Positions 51,259-60,232 are shown, numbered from the stretch's first letter. The stretch is 64,000 nt of DNA from Infirmifilum sp. NZ (GCF_022693705.1 NZ_CP094288.1:1692526-1756525); one strand, 5' to 3'. Notes: generated by a model not told the origin, from the letters alone. Numbers and translations are program-made.

Positions 51259-52608
51259 ATGAGTGCGAAAAAAGCTATCTTGTTGTTTGCAATCGCGCTG
51301 GCCTTTACAACTGCTGTCTATTTCCTCGTCTTTCATGTCGGCCGCGAGAAGGCCCCTCGGGAAAGCACAAAGCAAATCAACTACCAGAACGCGACAACAA
51401 CCCCTGGGGCAGGTGGAGAGGGTAAAGAAGCCGGGCCGCCAGGACAACCACCCGGCCCGTCAAACGCCACCGGGAGCGTGTCCCCCTCCGCCGGGGCTGC
51501 TTCAGCCGCCTCGGTGAGCGTAAACTACGTGGTTCGGGAAGGCGAGATATACGAGGTGAACGTGACCACCGGCGCGTCTAGGAGGTTGCGGTTATTCGGG
51601 GTCAACTGGTTCGGCTTCGAGACTAGGAGCTACGTGGTTCACGGATTGTGGGCTCGAAACTGGGAGGACATGCTCAGGCAGATAAAGAGCCTCGGCTTCA
51701 ACGCCGTACGCCTCCCATTCTGCACCTACGCTGTTGAAAACCGCACTTTCCCGACGAGCATAAACTACAACCTGAACCCGGACCTCAGAGGGCTCACGTC
51801 CGTCGAGATCATGGAGAAGATCGTGGCCAAGGCGAACGAGCTCGGAATCTACGTTCTCCTAGACTACCACAGGCTAGGCTGCGACAACATCGAGCCCCTC
51901 TGGTACTCTGACCAGGTCACCGAGGAGAAATTCATCGAAACGTGGCTGAGCGTCGCGAGGAGGTTCTCCAAGTACCCCAACGTCATCGGGGCAGACATCA
52001 GGAACGAGCCCTGGGGGGCAACCTGGTGCACCGGCGACCCGGCGACGGACTGGCGCCTCGCCGTGGAGAAGGTGGGGTCGAAGATCCTCGAGGTAGCACC
52101 CCACTGGCTCATATTCGTCGAGGGAACCTACAAGTCGAAGCCCGAGATCGACTCGAAGGCCCTGTATCCATACTCGCTTTTCTGGGGCGAGAACCTGCGA
52201 GCCGTCAGGGAGTGTCCCGTCCGGTTACCCCCAGAGAAGGTCGTGTACACGGCCCACGTCTACGGCCCCGACGTCGCCAAGCAACCGTACTTCGACGACC
52301 CAGCCTTCCCGGAGAACATGCCTGCCATTTGGATGCAGAACTTCGGCTACGTTAAGCTGAACCTCAGCCTCCCACTCGTCATAGGGGAGTTCGGCGGAAG
52401 GTACGGGCACGGGGGAGACCCAAGGGACAAGGCGTGGCAGGACAAGTTCGTGGACTGGCTCATTCAGAACCGGATATGCGACTTCTTCTACTGGAGCTGG
52501 AACCCCAACAGCGGCGACACCGGTGGGCTACTCCAGGACGACTGGACGAGCATCTGGGCCGACAAGTACCAAAACCTGCAGAGACTGATGCAAGCCTGTA
52601 AACCTTAG
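51259..52608 (+). CDS. GH5 glycoside hydrolase, membrane-anchored (endoglucanase-like)
   Basis: This 449-residue protein has an N-terminal membrane helix (AILLFAIALAFTTAVYFLV), a low-complexity Gly/Pro/Thr linker to about residue 90, and a GH5 catalytic barrel with the acid/base Glu250 in RNEPWGA and nucleophile Glu377 in IGEFGGRYG. Hyperthermophilic archaeal members cut cellulose or beta-glucans outside the cell. The start is ATG 51259, one base past the OppF stop. It sits at the end of an importer operon and opposite a GH1 gene, so the whole block looks like a beta-glucan utilisation locus. Confidence 0.88.
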   Translation: MSAKKAILLFAIALAFTTAVYFLVFHVGREKAPRESTKQINYQNATTTPGAGGEGKEAGPPGQPPGPSNATGSVSPSAGAASAASVSVNYVVREGEIYEVNVTTGASRRLRLFGVNWFGFETRSYVVHGLWARNWEDMLRQIKSLGFNAVRLPFCTYAVENRTFPTSINYNLNPDLRGLTSVEIMEKIVAKANELGIYVLLDYHRLGCDNIEPLWYSDQVTEEKFIETWLSVARRFSKYPNVIGADIRNEPWGATWCTGDPATDWRLAVEKVGSKILEVAPHWLIFVEGTYKSKPEIDSKALYPYSLFWGENLRAVRECPVRLPPEKVVYTAHVYGPDVAKQPYFDDPAFPENMPAIWMQNFGYVKLNLSLPLVIGEFGGRYGHGGDPRDKAWQDKFVDWLIQNRICDFFYWSWNPNSGDTGGLLQDDWTSIWADKYQNLQRLMQACKP

Positions 52609-52625
52609 CCTATAAACTCCCTCAA

Positions 52626-52634
52626 GCTTTATTA
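52626..52634 (+). promoter_or_regulatory. TATA box of the XPB-bax1 operon
   Basis: GCTTTATTA is centred 28 bases before GTG 52658, supporting that GTG as a leaderless start. Confidence 0.55.
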
Positions 52635-52657
52635 CCCCTTAGTTCTCTCCTCTATGC

Positions 52658-53998
52658 GTGGAGCTCATCTGGGACAGAGGCACTATACTCCTCGACGAGA
52701 CGCCGCCCCCGGAAGCCCTGAAGTTCTTCAGGCTCGACCAGAGGGTGGGGAAGTACAGGGCCCTCGCGATCCACTACTCCGCCGTCAGGAGGGTGCTCGA
52801 GGAGAAGGGGGTTGTCTTCGAGGACCGCGTGCTGCGGCCCGCCTGCAGGGAAGTGAAGGCGAAGGTGAAGCCCGAGCTGAGGCACTACCAGCGTCAGGCC
52901 CTGGAGGCGTGGCTCCACGCTAAGCGGGGCGTCGTGGTCATGCCCACCGGCGCGGGGAAAACCTTCGTCGCGATCGCCGCTATAGCTGAGGTCTCGGAGC
53001 CGGCCATGGTGGTGGTCCCCACGGTGGAGCTGGTGGAGCAGTGGCGGAGGAGGCTCAGCAGGTACTTCCCCGGGGCTGTGGGCGCCTGGTACGGCCAGGA
53101 GAAGGAGGAGAACTGCGTCCTCGTCACCACCTACGACTCGGCCTACATCTCCGTCGAGCAGCTGGGGCCGAAGTACCCGCTACTCGTCTTCGATGAGGTC
53201 CACCACCTCCCATCGGAGTCCTACAGGCAGATAGCGGAGCTCTCGCCTGCTCCCTATAGGCTCGGGCTCACCGCGACCCCGGAGCGAGCCGACAACCTCC
53301 ACCTCCTCCTGGACGAGCTGGTGGGCCCAGTGGTGTACGAGATGAGCGTCTCCGAGGCCTCCGGCAGGTACCTAGCGGAGTTCGAGGTCGAGCTCGTGAA
53401 GGTGAGGCTAAGCGAGGAGGAGGAAGCAGAGTACCGGCGGCTCGAGAAAGTCTACCTTGACTACGTGAGGGGGAAGGGGCTCAGGTTCAGGAGCCCCGCA
53501 GAATTCCGGAAGCTCGTGGTGCTGAGCGGGCGCGACCCCAGGGCGAGGAGGGCACTGGAGGCGTGGGTGAAGATGAGGAGTATTCTCTTCAACTCGGAGA
53601 GTAAGGTCCAGGTGGTGGGGGAGATCCTCTCCAAGCACCGCGACGGCAGGATCCTCATCTTCACCGAGTACACCTCGCTGGCCAGGGCCGTCTCAGAGAG
53701 GTACCTGATCCCCCTGATAACCCACGATACTAGCGGCGACGAGAGGAGGAGGGTGCTCGAGGGCTTCAGGTCGGGGGTGTTCAAGGCTATCGTAACAGGC
53801 AAGGTCCTCGACGAGGGGATCGACGTGCCGGACGTGAACGTCGTGGTGATACTCGGGGGCACCTCTTCGAGGAGGCAGTTCGTCCAGCGGGTTGGCCGAG
53901 CTCTCAGGCTCAAGCCGGAGAAAGCCAAGATCTACGAGGTCGTGACCGCTAGCACGCGGGAGGTCGCCGCCTCGAGGAGGAGGCGGAGGGGGCTGTAG
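52658..53998 (+). CDS. xpb: XPB/Rad25-family DNA helicase
   Basis: This 446-residue superfamily 2 helicase has Walker A VVMPTGAGKT (residues 93-102), DEVHH in LLVFDEVHHLPSES, motif III GLTATPERAD (motif III with an RAD sequence in the place of the RED motif), and motif VI QRVGRALRLKPEK. XPB opens DNA at damage or initiation sites. In archaea it works with Bax1 in nucleotide excision repair. Its stop overlaps the bax1 GTG by one base. Confidence 0.92.
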   Translation: MELIWDRGTILLDETPPPEALKFFRLDQRVGKYRALAIHYSAVRRVLEEKGVVFEDRVLRPACREVKAKVKPELRHYQRQALEAWLHAKRGVVVMPTGAGKTFVAIAAIAEVSEPAMVVVPTVELVEQWRRRLSRYFPGAVGAWYGQEKEENCVLVTTYDSAYISVEQLGPKYPLLVFDEVHHLPSESYRQIAELSPAPYRLGLTATPERADNLHLLLDELVGPVVYEMSVSEASGRYLAEFEVELVKVRLSEEEEAEYRRLEKVYLDYVRGKGLRFRSPAEFRKLVVLSGRDPRARRALEAWVKMRSILFNSESKVQVVGEILSKHRDGRILIFTEYTSLARAVSERYLIPLITHDTSGDERRRVLEGFRSGVFKAIVTGKVLDEGIDVPDVNVVVILGGTSSRRQFVQRVGRALRLKPEKAKIYEVVTASTREVAASRRRRRGL

Positions 53999-55137
53999 TG
54001 CTGCCCGCAGAGCTGCTCAGGGTTTCCAGGAGAGGAGGCTTCGTCAGGCCGGTTTACCTCAACGACCCGGGGCCGGCGGAGTACGTTATCGACCTGTACA
54101 AGCCTGGGCTGAGGCTCAGGGAGGCTAGGGAGAGGCTCGCGGAGGCCCCCTTCGACCCCAAGCTGGCCAGGGGGCTCGCCCACATCCTGGAGCGGACGCT
54201 GGAGCTTGAGGAGGTGGACAGAGACCTCGTGGCGAGGCTGAGGCTCGAGGTTTTCAGGGAGGCGTCTAGGCAGTTCCCGGTTGTGGACCCAGTTGACAGG
54301 GCTATGGTGTTTGAGCGCGTCGCCGCGCGGTTCGGCCTCACCCCCGAGGGGGCCGAGAGGCTGTTCACCAAGGCCTTCGAGGACGAGCTCGAGATCGCGG
54401 AGCTGCCGAGGCTTACGGCCGAGGAGCTTGTGGCGATGTACAACACCTCCCTGATTCAGACCCTGCTGTTCAAGTGCACAGAGCTGAGGGTCTACTTCAA
54501 GTCAAGCGGGGCCTCCGTGAAGCCCGCGCTGAGAGCCCTGAAGTCGCTTGGCCTGATGTACGTGGCGGAGGAGGCGGGAGACGGCGGCATCAAGCTGGTT
54601 ATCGACGGCCCGGTATCCGTCCTGAAGCAGACCGAGCGGTACGGGACCAGGCTCGCGAAGTTCGTGCCCTACATCTTCGGCTTCGACGACTGGGCCATCG
54701 AGGCCACGATCCGGCTCCACGGCAAAGCGTACACCTTTAAGGAGCAGCGCAGCTCGGCGCCCAGGCTCGTCCCAGCGAAGCCCCATGAGGAGCTCTTCGA
54801 CAGCCAGGTGGAGCGGGAGTTCTACAGGCAGCTCTCCCAGCTGTGCGAGGTGGAGCGGGAGCCCGAGCCCCTCGTCGTCGACGGCAGGATATACGTGCCG
54901 GACTTCAGGGTCGGGGAGCTCTACATCGAGATCGCAGGCTTCTGGACGCCCGACTACCTGAAGAGGAAGTTCGAGAAGCTCTCGCAACTAAAGTCCCCGA
55001 TCCTCGTCCTCGTGGACGAGAAGCTAGCCGTGTCCGCGTGGAAGAGCCTGCCGCACTACGTCGTCGCCTACAGGGAGAGGCCTAGGATAAGCGACGTCTA
55101 CAGGTACGTGCGCGCACACTGCCGGAAGAGAGGCTAG
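53998..55137 (+). CDS. bax1: Bax1 nuclease, XPB partner
   Basis: This 379-residue protein of the DUF790 family starts one base inside the XPB stop. It has an N-terminal XPB-binding helical region and a C-terminal PD-(D/E)xK-type nuclease: FDSQVEREFYRQL, then VPDFRVGELYIEIAGFW with Asp302 and Glu311. Archaeal Bax1 cuts DNA at the edge of bubbles that XPB unwinds. It ends convergently with the ATPase gene, sharing four bases. Confidence 0.9.
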   Translation: MLPAELLRVSRRGGFVRPVYLNDPGPAEYVIDLYKPGLRLREARERLAEAPFDPKLARGLAHILERTLELEEVDRDLVARLRLEVFREASRQFPVVDPVDRAMVFERVAARFGLTPEGAERLFTKAFEDELEIAELPRLTAEELVAMYNTSLIQTLLFKCTELRVYFKSSGASVKPALRALKSLGLMYVAEEAGDGGIKLVIDGPVSVLKQTERYGTRLAKFVPYIFGFDDWAIEATIRLHGKAYTFKEQRSSAPRLVPAKPHEELFDSQVEREFYRQLSQLCEVEREPEPLVVDGRIYVPDFRVGELYIEIAGFWTPDYLKRKFEKLSQLKSPILVLVDEKLAVSAWKSLPHYVVAYRERPRISDVYRYVRAHCRKRG

Positions 55138-56495
55138 CAGAGGTCTCGTAGCTCGAAGACCAGGAACCCCTCTCTCTGGAGCTCCTCCCTATCCTCCACC
55201 CTCAGCGCCGCTATGCCGTACCACTTCTCGGCTCCAGGTAGCCGCCTCGCCTTCAGCTTGAGCTGGGCCAAGACCTCCTCCGCCTCGCGCAGGCTGAGCT
55301 CCCTGCACTTTGCCTCTACGATCACTACTCTTCCACCCTCCCTGTCCCTAGCAACAGCGTCTACCTCCCCCTCGGGGCCCGACCAGCTACCTATCTTCCA
55401 CGGCTTGAACGGCAAGCTGAGCGTGTGGAGGCTCTCTCTCACAACGTCCTGAAAGACCAAGCCCAGGTAGGATCTGAAGTCCCTCTCAACCTCCTCCAGC
55501 ACCTCATCCACCATTCCCAGCTCAAGCAGGCTTCTGTTGGGGTGGACGTAGCGGAACCAGAACCTGTAAAAGTTGTCCTTGACCTTGTACGCCGGTCTCC
55601 CTCCGAAGACAGGCTCCTCGCGCTCAACCATGTCCAAGTCCTCGATCAGCACTCTCAGGTAGTAGTTGACTGATGTCCTAGCCGTCTTGAGGCTCCCCGC
55701 GAGCTCGCTGAAAGAGGATTTCCCCGACGCTAGGAGCCTCAGGACCTCGAAGTAGACCAGGCTACCTCTGAGCTCTGTCCTGAGGAGGAACTCAGGCTCG
55801 TAGTAGAGAGGAGACCGGTTATCTAGGACAAGCCTCCTGGCCTCAGAGCTCCAGCTTGGGCTCTCAACGAGCGAGAGGTAGTACGGCGTCCCGCCGAAGA
55901 CAGCGTAGAGCATCAGCGCCTCCTCAGGCGTCGCCCCAGCCCTCGCGCGGAGAAACCTACACGACGTGCGGAAGTCAAACGGCTTGAGCTTCAGGAAGCT
56001 GGTTGCCCGGCCGTAGAGCGGCTGCCCGCTCCTGAAGAAGCGCTCGATCATGCCGACCGCTGACCCGCTTACTACGAGCATTAGCTTCGTGCCGGCAGCC
56101 TCCTCGTCTATGACTCTCTGGAGATCAGTCAGAGCCGACCTGTCAACATCCACAAGCCTCTGAAACTCGTCCACCGCTAGGATGATCCTCCGGTCCCTCG
56201 CCGCCCTGAACACCCCCGAGAAGATATCCCTCCAGCTCGGGTTCCTCGGCACACGAACCCCCAGCCTTTCCCTGATTTCCCACGCGATGCTCTCCCTCAG
56301 CTCTGAAGACGGCATCTCGGACACGTAGAGGTATAGTGAGTTGGGCTTGCCTCTCAGGAACTGCCTGAGGAGGAAAGTCTTCCCTACGCGCCTCCTACCG
56401 AAGAGAACGACGAAGGAGAAGCCGCTCCTGCGGTACTCCTCCTCGAGCGCCCTCAGCTCCAACTCCCGGTCGAAGAATACAGTTTCGTTAATCAT
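55134..56495 (-). CDS. Archaeal ATPase with DUF234-type nuclease-like tail
   Basis: This 453-residue protein of the MNS/archaeal ATPase class has Walker A GRRRVGKTFLL (about residues 33-43), Walker B ILAVDEFQRL, and a winged helix followed by a DUF234 C terminus with a PD-(D/E)xK-like GEVDAVARDREG and VIVEAKCREL. Such proteins are widespread, often on mobile or stress loci, with unknown roles. I place the start at ATG 56495, 27 bases after the TATA-like GATTTAATTAAT. A longer frame from GTG 56537 would run through the promoter repeats. Confidence 0.78.
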   Translation of the reverse strand: MINETVFFDRELELRALEEEYRRSGFSFVVLFGRRRVGKTFLLRQFLRGKPNSLYLYVSEMPSSELRESIAWEIRERLGVRVPRNPSWRDIFSGVFRAARDRRIILAVDEFQRLVDVDRSALTDLQRVIDEEAAGTKLMLVVSGSAVGMIERFFRSGQPLYGRATSFLKLKPFDFRTSCRFLRARAGATPEEALMLYAVFGGTPYYLSLVESPSWSSEARRLVLDNRSPLYYEPEFLLRTELRGSLVYFEVLRLLASGKSSFSELAGSLKTARTSVNYYLRVLIEDLDMVEREEPVFGGRPAYKVKDNFYRFWFRYVHPNRSLLELGMVDEVLEEVERDFRSYLGLVFQDVVRESLHTLSLPFKPWKIGSWSGPEGEVDAVARDREGGRVVIVEAKCRELSLREAEEVLAQLKLKARRLPGAEKWYGIAALRVEDREELQREGFLVFELRDLC

Positions 56496-56522
56496 TAACC
56501 AATTAATCATTAATGCATTAAT
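56488..56522. repeat. Repeat array TTAATCATTAA and a 14-base palindrome at the ATPase promoter
   Basis: Two copies of TTAATCATTAA lie at 56488-56498 and 56503-56513, followed by the perfect palindrome ATTAATGCATTAAT at 56509-56522. They cover the ATG, the likely transcription start and the TATA box of the ATPase gene. This is a plausible binding array for a regulator, possibly autoregulatory. Confidence 0.6.
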
Positions 56523-56577
56523 TAAATCTTTCCTCACCCAATGAGTATATTATCGCGTTCATCACAGTCTAGTTGAA

Positions 56578-57525
56578 ATGCCCCGAGTGGGTAGCGCTAT
56601 CGCAAGGATGTATACGTTCGAGCTGCTGTTCGAGAAGGACGCGGAGCTGCCGAGGTGGAAGGGCAACATCATAAGGGGCGCACTCGCCGCGCGCCTGGCA
56701 GAGTTCTGCCTGAAGGGGGAGCCCAGGTGCTCCGGCTGCGAGCTGCTCCATGACTGCCCCTACGGCTACCTCATCCGAACCCCCAGCAAGGGCGTTGTCC
56801 TCAGAAAGCTCGAGGGCGTCTCAAAGCCCCTGGTTCTCAAACCACCCCTAGACTACATCTCCGGGGTTCGCGAAGGCTCAGCCTTAACGTTCAGCGCGGT
56901 GCTCTTCGGCGATGCCGTGAGGTTCGAGAAGCACCTCCTGCTGGCGGTGTCCCAGATGGCGAAAAGTGGGCTTGGTAGGCGGGAGAAGAGAAGCCCCCTC
57001 AGGCTCGTTAGAGCCTGGGTTGAGAACCCCTTCACGCACTCCAAAAGCCTCATCTACGAAAGCGGAAGGCTTTACTCCTCGGACACATGGATACGGGAGC
57101 AGGACGTAATCCTGCCGAGCGCGAGGGTCTACTCGGTCACGTTCCTTACGCCCACGAGGATACTCAGGAACGGCGCGCTGGTTACGCGCCCCACCTTACG
57201 GGACCTGATCGCCGCTGCGATGAGGAGGTACACCACCATAGCGGCGCAGTACATGCTCAAGAAGCCCGAAGAGGCTCTGGGCCGCAGGTACTCCCCCTCC
57301 GAGATCTTGGAGAAGGCGGAGAGCGCGAAAACACTGGCGCTAGAAGTCCGCCGCGTATGGCTGGTCTACAAGGGCGAAAAGGAGGAGTACATCTCCGGCC
57401 GGGCGATCTACGCGGCCGACCTGACGCGTGCTCAGAGGAAGATCCTCGGCTTCGCGCAGCTCTCGCACGTGGGCAAGAGGGCGTCCTACGGTCACGGCTG
57501 GATAAAGGTCGAAGCGGTCGCTTAA
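56578..57525 (+). CDS. cas6: Cas6-family CRISPR RNA endoribonuclease (orphan)
   Basis: This 315-residue RAMP protein has an N-terminal ferredoxin fold with a Cys motif (CLKGEPRCSGCELLHDCPYGY, Cys51/54/60) and a C-terminal glycine-rich loop (GFAQLSHVGKRASYGHGW) diagnostic of Cas6. Cas6 cuts CRISPR precursor RNA in repeats. No CRISPR array or other cas gene lies in the window, so it may serve an array elsewhere or have a side role. ATG 56578 lies 29 bases after GTATATTA, so this start is preferred over ATG 56608. Confidence 0.75.
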   Translation: MPRVGSAIARMYTFELLFEKDAELPRWKGNIIRGALAARLAEFCLKGEPRCSGCELLHDCPYGYLIRTPSKGVVLRKLEGVSKPLVLKPPLDYISGVREGSALTFSAVLFGDAVRFEKHLLLAVSQMAKSGLGRREKRSPLRLVRAWVENPFTHSKSLIYESGRLYSSDTWIREQDVILPSARVYSVTFLTPTRILRNGALVTRPTLRDLIAAAMRRYTTIAAQYMLKKPEEALGRRYSPSEILEKAESAKTLALEVRRVWLVYKGEKEEYISGRAIYAADLTRAQRKILGFAQLSHVGKRASYGHGWIKVEAVA

Positions 57526-57582
57526 CCTCTGCACGCGGCCCGCACGTGGCGACGCAGCGGCTCGGACCCTTTGCCAAGCAAC

Positions 57583-58704
57583 TCAGAGAGATTTTATGAA
57601 CCGCGTTAGGAGCTCGTACGCGTGAAACCTTGAGATGTTCCTGGAGCCCGGCGGCGCAGGCCTCTTCATGTAGAACGCGTTGACCTCGTATACGGTGCCC
57701 CTGAGGCCCTTCTTCTTTAGAAGCCATCCTATACGCGCCAGGTCGACTATGAGGCCCGCAAGCGCGGGGCTGTCGTTGATCCTCATGTTAACTATGAGCT
57801 CGTCCACAGCCCCGTTGAAGCTCTCCCACCAGATGTGCATTGCAACAAACTTCTTGTCGCCCAAAGGCTCAAGGTACCCCGTGGGCTTTATGTAGTGCGG
57901 CGCGTCGTAGCCGAGGATGTCCCGTACGACGCTGCTCTTCGTCTCCTCCTTGGCGCGGTTTCTCTTCTCCTCCGTTAGGGACAGGAAGTCCGTGTTGCCG
58001 CCTATGTTGAACTGCGCTATGCTGTAGACTCTCCTGTTTCGCTCTCTGAGGTGCTCCAGCAGGTCAGCTGTAAGCGGCGTGGCACCCGTGGCGCCGTCAT
58101 CCCCTAAGACAATGCAACCGGTCTGCTCCGCGAGCTTCAGGATAGCGGGGGAGTGAGCGACGGGCGTGGGGTTCAAGTTAACGTAAGCTAGCGGGCCGAT
58201 CCTGCGTGAAGCCTTAAGCGCGAGGTAGGCGTAAACTTGCCCCGGCGCGGCATCCCCTCTGGCCACAGCCCCCTCGAACTCCTCTATGTCCTCGTAAGCG
58301 TGTGCGCTCTGAGTCGTGGTCACGTCCAGGATTACATCCGGTTTAAGCTCCTGGATAAGCTCCTCGACTCTGCTTAGCGAAAGGCTCCAGTCCTCATTCT
58401 CCACCGGGAACAGGTCCCTCACCCACTCACCGCCTAGTCCCCTGTGGACGTAAACGTCGCGCAGAGCGCCTGAGGGGCTCCTCAGCCCGTAAAACTCCTC
58501 AGCAACGCTGGCGAGATCCCTCCCGACCTTCCTTTTATCCACGTCGACTGCGCCAACAATCTCCACTTCATCGATGCGGACGCCGAAGTCTTGGTCAGCG
58601 AGCGGCACACCGTAAGGCTCAGCCTCCCCGCTCTTCACCCTCTCGAGCCCCACAGCGAAGTTAGCCGCTACCTGACCGAAGCCTATTACCAGTGTTCTAA
58701 TCAT
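57583..58704 (-). CDS. ino1: Myo-inositol-1-phosphate synthase
   Basis: This 373-residue enzyme converts glucose-6-phosphate to inositol-1-phosphate, the first step to archaetidylinositol lipids and inositol-based osmolytes. It has the NAD motif TLVIGFGQVAANFAVGL, the middle AQFNIGGNTDFLSL loop and VKINP-type LNPTPVAHSP region. ATG 58704 is about 27 bases from the TTAAATATC box. It is divergent from a PadR regulator that may control it. Confidence 0.9.
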   Translation of the reverse strand: MIRTLVIGFGQVAANFAVGLERVKSGEAEPYGVPLADQDFGVRIDEVEIVGAVDVDKRKVGRDLASVAEEFYGLRSPSGALRDVYVHRGLGGEWVRDLFPVENEDWSLSLSRVEELIQELKPDVILDVTTTQSAHAYEDIEEFEGAVARGDAAPGQVYAYLALKASRRIGPLAYVNLNPTPVAHSPAILKLAEQTGCIVLGDDGATGATPLTADLLEHLRERNRRVYSIAQFNIGGNTDFLSLTEEKRNRAKEETKSSVVRDILGYDAPHYIKPTGYLEPLGDKKFVAMHIWWESFNGAVDELIVNMRINDSPALAGLIVDLARIGWLLKKKGLRGTVYEVNAFYMKRPAPPGSRNISRFHAYELLTRFIKSL

Positions 58705-58766
58705 CGTTAGAGTCTAATGATTATTAGATATTTAAGGTTTATTAAACTCTGAAGCGAAGGAATTCT

Positions 58767-59117
58767 GTGGAGACGAGGGCGTTAACACGTCTCAAGCGGA
58801 AAACGCAGGTCGAGATCCTCTGGCTGTACATATCCGCGATACTGTCTGAGGGGGACTCCTACGCCTACGACATCTCCCGGAAGATAAACGCGAAGTACGG
58901 GTTCAACCCAGGCAGGGTTCTGCCATACGTTGTACTCGGCAAAATGGAGTCGGAGGGCCTGGTGCGCTCATACTACGACGAGAGGAGGAAGTACTACACG
59001 CTAACGGACAAGGGCAGGCAGACTTACTGCTTGGCGTTGGAGATGCTCAGAGAACTGCTCCAGAAGCTACCTGAAACCCCATGCCGCGAGAGCGCCTCGG
59101 ACCCCAAACCCGCGTAG
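58767..59117 (+). CDS. PadR-family transcriptional regulator
   Basis: This 116-residue winged-helix protein has the PadR pattern QVEILWLYISAILSEGDSYA, then YDISRKIN, LGKMESEGLVRSYY and DERRKYYTLTDKG (wing). It starts with GTG 58767, 27 bases after the shared AT-rich gap element GGTTTATTAAAC. The 62-base gap to ino1 makes ino1 a natural target. No ligand domain is visible, as usual in PadR-s1 members. Confidence 0.88.
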   Translation: METRALTRLKRKTQVEILWLYISAILSEGDSYAYDISRKINAKYGFNPGRVLPYVVLGKMESEGLVRSYYDERRKYYTLTDKGRQTYCLALEMLRELLQKLPETPCRESASDPKPA

Positions 59118-59255
59118 CGGCTCGGTGGACCTCTCAGCTGAGAGGCACGCGCCCACCGTGGCTGATCGACAGCCCCTCGCGTCGCGAAGGGCTCTTGATT
59201 TACGAGTAGCACACCCATTTATTACGGCCCAAAAGCCCCTAGAGTCTGAGAAACA

Positions 59256-59885
59256 ATGACCCGTGAAATGGTGGAGCTCGCGGCTCTCGCGGAGAAGCTG
59301 AGGGGCTACCTTGAGCTGGTTTTCGCTGCGAACCTCTTCTTCTCGATCGGCTTGATGCTCGGCGGGTACTGGTTGGTAACCTTTTCGCTGTTCGTGATTT
59401 TCGAGCTAGGGGCATCGTTGCACGCCTGGCTTGCCGCCGTGGTGGCGAACTTCGCGCTAGCCGCCTTAGCCGCGTGGCTGCTCTCCAGAGTCTCCCCTGG
59501 CGCCGTCAGGCGGGCCTGGGCTCTGGGGGGCCTCAGGAGCCTTCTTGCTCTTGCTCCGTTTGTAGTACTCTACGCCCTGCCGTATCCGACGCCGTATGTT
59601 TACGCGGTTCTCTGGGTCCCCGCCCTAGGGATCTACCACCTGATCTTGTACGCCTTCGCACGAGGGGCAAGGCACTCGAAGCTCTTCCTGCTGTCGGCGC
59701 TGCTCATCCTGCTGGGATCACCCGCCCCCCTGTGCATCGCACTCCAGCAAGCCCAGGGCAGTGCCGACTCCCTAGCGTTCCTCTTCACTCCCATACTAGG
59801 GCTGGGCATCGTCCTCCTCTCGTACTTCGTCTCCGCGCTCTATGGTCTGTGGCTGGCGAAGGGGTGCCTGGAGTCTGGCGAGTAG
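59256..59885 (+). CDS. Polytopic membrane protein of unknown function
   Basis: This 209-residue protein has about six hydrophobic helices (for example VTFSLFVIFELGASLHAWLA and LLALAPFVVLYALPY). I do not recognise a family. The last 44 bases overlap the start of a winged-helix regulator gene in another frame, which suggests the two are expressed together and work together. Start ATG 59256, with CCATTTATTACGG about 35 bases upstream. Confidence 0.55.
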   Translation: MTREMVELAALAEKLRGYLELVFAANLFFSIGLMLGGYWLVTFSLFVIFELGASLHAWLAAVVANFALAALAAWLLSRVSPGAVRRAWALGGLRSLLALAPFVVLYALPYPTPYVYAVLWVPALGIYHLILYAFARGARHSKLFLLSALLILLGSPAPLCIALQQAQGSADSLAFLFTPILGLGIVLLSYFVSALYGLWLAKGCLESGE

Positions 59886-60180
59886 CGGTCTCCCCGAGCT
59901 CGACGAGGAGCTGATGAATGCTAAGAGGTTTGCCATAGTCACCTTACTGTACTCCCTGGGCCCGCTCACCGTCTCGGAGATTGCTAAGATAGCTGGCCTG
60001 AGCATAGGAGACGCCGACACCCACCTTCGGAGGCTGAGGGAGAAGGGCTACGTGAGGGTGTACAAGGCTTTCACGGACTGGGGTCCAAGGACGGTCGTCG
60101 AGCTCACGGATGATGGGGCGAGGAGGTACAGGGAGCTCCTCGCTAAGCTCAGGTCCCTAGCGGATCGTCTTGAAAAGTAG
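59842..60180 (+). CDS. Winged-helix transcriptional regulator (ArsR/MarR-like)
   Basis: This protein has a winged helix: LDEELMNAKRFAIVTLLYSL, LTVSEIAKIAGLSIGDADTH, then LRRLREKGYVRVYKA and TVVELTDDGARRY. The longest start is ATG 59842, giving 112 residues and a 44-base overlap with the membrane gene. ATG 59914 gives a shorter form that cuts the first helix. The pairing of a membrane protein with a coupled DNA-binding protein hints at signal transfer from the membrane, but this is inference. Confidence 0.7.
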   Translation: MVCGWRRGAWSLASSGLPELDEELMNAKRFAIVTLLYSLGPLTVSEIAKIAGLSIGDADTHLRRLREKGYVRVYKAFTDWGPRTVVELTDDGARRYRELLAKLRSLADRLEK

Positions 60181-60232
60181 TTTCTCGGAGTGTTAAGAAA
60201 CGGTTATTTTAGCCCGCCCGCTTCAGGGGCTT

